Shown here one piece after another: positions 21,801 to 21,919 of a stretch of DNA of 21,919 nucleotides (positions within the stretch are counted from its first letter, which is position 1; each line of letters starts with the position of its first letter). The notes below the pieces were generated by a model, which had not been told where the DNA came from, searched no databases, and saw only the letters and a list, made by a program, of their open reading frames with translations. The translations under genes were made by a program, and so were the position numbers. The DNA comes from Baffinella frigidus (taxonomy: Eukaryota; Cryptophyceae; Cryptomonadales; Baffinellaceae): positions 1,012,541-1,034,459 of the forward strand of contig MU646319.1 in assembly GCA_026770585.1 (NCBI GenBank), given 5' to 3'.

Positions 21801-21919
21801 TCACGGGCCCGACGGGATTCAAGGGGGTTGACGGGGACGAGGGGGGGCTTGGGGCCACGGGCCCGCAGGGTGATCAGGGGCCGAATGGGTTGGTTGGGGG
21901 GGAGGGTGCTGAGGGGGGG
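18876..21919 (+). CDS. Membrane-anchored collagen-like protein, 3' end outside the window
   Basis: Five exons by eye: 18876-18928 ([17 protein letters not shown]), 19670-19997 ([15 protein letters not shown]...ATMLAQ), 21034-21105 ([20 protein letters not shown]...), 21329-21440 ([20 protein letters not shown]...DVGEK) and 21690-21919. All junctions are GT-AG and all phases agree. The N terminus is short and polar, followed by one hydrophobic segment (about residues 23-45), suggesting a type II membrane protein or uncleaved signal anchor. Next come an acidic linker, a Cys cluster (HCGCDCQN and CSSCPC) that could cross-link chains, a short helix-like stretch, and then an unbroken Gly-X-Y run ([20 protein letters not shown] and onward) of about 26 triplets to the window end. 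The triple helix would be extracellular. Exon 1 is chosen because no ATG precedes the hydrophobic segment in exon 2 and the splice (GCCAG/GTGAGC to cacacag/G) restores the frame. Exon 3 has alternative acceptors (see findings). Intron 21441-21689 is telomere-like repeat. Confidence 0.8.
19030..19270 (+). repeat. Intron duplication, unit 1
   Basis: Two blocks, 19033-19125 (gcgcggcggtcggtgcaggg.. to ..ttggcgcagtagcgctgg) and 19170-19270 (tgcacagtttccgg.tcacag.. to ..agccaactggctcac), recur in the same order at 19388-19484 and 19549-19640. Both units lie in intron 1 of the collagen-like gene. Confidence 0.85.
19388..19640 (+). repeat. Intron duplication, unit 2
   Basis: The second copy of the 250-bp unit starting at 19030. 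It differs by point changes, by a missing 'aggctggtgcc' and by a hairpin inserted or formed at 19467-19518 between the two blocks. Confidence 0.85.
19467..19518. other. Perfect 20-bp hairpin in intron 1
   Basis: gtttggcgcagtagcgctgg (19467-19486) and ccagcgctactgcgccaaac (19499-19518) are exact complements around a 12-nt loop. The left arm belongs to the duplicated unit (also present at about 19106-19125). The right arm is an inverted copy found only here. Just beyond, ctggggtcc and ggaccccag form a second, interlocking complement. Confidence 0.9.
20287..20354 (+). repeat. Copy of the exon-3 acceptor region repeat, first
   Basis: GTTGGCGACTCGATCTTCTA then atctgtaccagaacgagttg-ctttacacaccagaacaagttgc. 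It matches 20936-21003. Its first ~20 bases match the first bases of exon 3 at 21034. It lies in intron 2 of the collagen-like gene. Confidence 0.8.
20690..20728 (+). repeat. Short pyrimidine tandem repeat
   Basis: Two copies of 'gccctttttgctttcctttt'-like units (ttttgccctttttgctttcc) inside intron 2 of the collagen-like gene. Confidence 0.7.
20906..21056 (+). repeat. Tandem duplication spanning the exon-3 acceptor
   Basis: taatgatgggttccgtcact-atcgtatcag-GTTGGCGATTCGATCTTCT at 20906-20954 is repeated as taattatgggttccggtact-atcag-GTTGGCGATTCGATCTTCT at 21009-21052. Between them lie two 'accagaacgagttgctt' units. Only the last copy runs into the coding text TCGGGCCGTGCAGC. Confidence 0.85.
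21122..21246 (+). repeat. Five tandem copies of a ~24-bp unit
   Basis: Units of 'GGCAACGAAATTTACTACAC' followed by AATT, with point changes, fill most of the 223-nt intron between collagen-gene exons 3 and 4 (21106-21328). The unit also translates in frame ([11 protein letters not shown]...), which creates a spurious long open frame. Confidence 0.9.
21478..21680 (+). repeat. Telomere-like intron of the collagen-like gene
   Basis: The intron 21441-21689 consists almost entirely of CCCTCAACCCTCAACCC, then six perfect CCCTAAA units near 21567-21608, then CCCCAAA variants, ending in aacccctaccag before exon 5. The donor AAAG/GTTGGC and acceptor ACCAG/GC restore GEK-G-KTG without disturbing the Gly-X-Y register. 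The sense strand is the C-rich strand, as in the lectin introns. Confidence 0.9.

Noticed and set aside
21640-21858. Pro/Ser-rich minus-strand frame ([16 protein letters not shown])
   Set aside because: It is the antisense of the Gly-X-Y exon. Collagen-coding DNA gives a Pro-rich frame on the other strand.
1-21919. tRNA, rRNA and riboswitch genes
   Set aside because: I looked for tRNA-like cloverleaf landmarks (GGTTCGAATCC-type T-arms) and rRNA signatures and found no complete candidate. 'gggttcgaata' at 4897 and 4915 is part of a telomere-like repeat unit.

Overview
The window is nuclear DNA from a eukaryotic microbe, most likely an alga or other protist with plant-type telomere repeats (TTTAGGG/CCCTAAA). 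The evidence is genes split by GT-AG introns, a U6 snRNA phosphodiesterase (USB1) and a mitochondrial TOM5-like gene, long telomere-like tracts and many short terminal-inverted-repeat (TIR) elements. A cryptophyte is my guess, from an unverified memory that the peptides read out of the short repeats (such as GTSLIRN, GYLAHKK) occur in cryptophyte gene models. The sequence alone does not prove it. Nothing prokaryotic was seen.

Layout. Bases 1-3800 are intergenic, with five MITE-like elements ending in GTACAGGGGTACC-type inverted repeats and several copies of a second dispersed repeat (core GAGCTCCCAACATAGGCGGACAC-like). Bases 3830-5614, minus strand, hold a C-type lectin domain gene in at least five small exons. 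Several of its introns are largely degenerate CCCTAAA-like sequence. Bases 6231-7578, minus strand, hold a secreted Cys-rich protein with two tandem ~105-residue modules. It lies just upstream of the lectin exons in the same orientation and may be the 5' part of the same gene. Bases 8350-11873, plus strand, are a decayed non-LTR retrotransposon: a row of strong hairpins, tandem repeats, open frames, a Ulp1-like protease-like segment whose expected Cys is Trp, and the start of an AP-endonuclease that breaks straight into CCCTAAA repeats. A 10-N gap sits in a poly-C tract at 10265-10274. Bases 11874-14545 are 2.7 kb of degenerate telomere-like repeat (CCCTAAA, CCCTACA, CCCTCAA, CCCTGAA) with one 270-bp unique island. 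Bases 14776-16193 are a nested pair of TIR elements. The inner one is 1.3 kb and carries a possible captured gene end.

Bases 17345-18468, minus strand, hold USB1 and a TOM5-like gene. Bases 18876-21919, plus strand, hold a five-exon gene for a membrane-anchored collagen-like protein, running off the window. A 172-bp inverted-repeat element sits between the TOM5-like and collagen starts, which diverge.

The most notable pattern is that introns of two unrelated genes on opposite strands (lectin-like and collagen-like) are built of telomere-like repeat, in both cases CCCTAAA-sense relative to the transcript. This suggests that such repeat can be tolerated or recruited as intron sequence. Exon models were built by eye from splice signals, reading phase and domain continuity. 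No transcript data were available.
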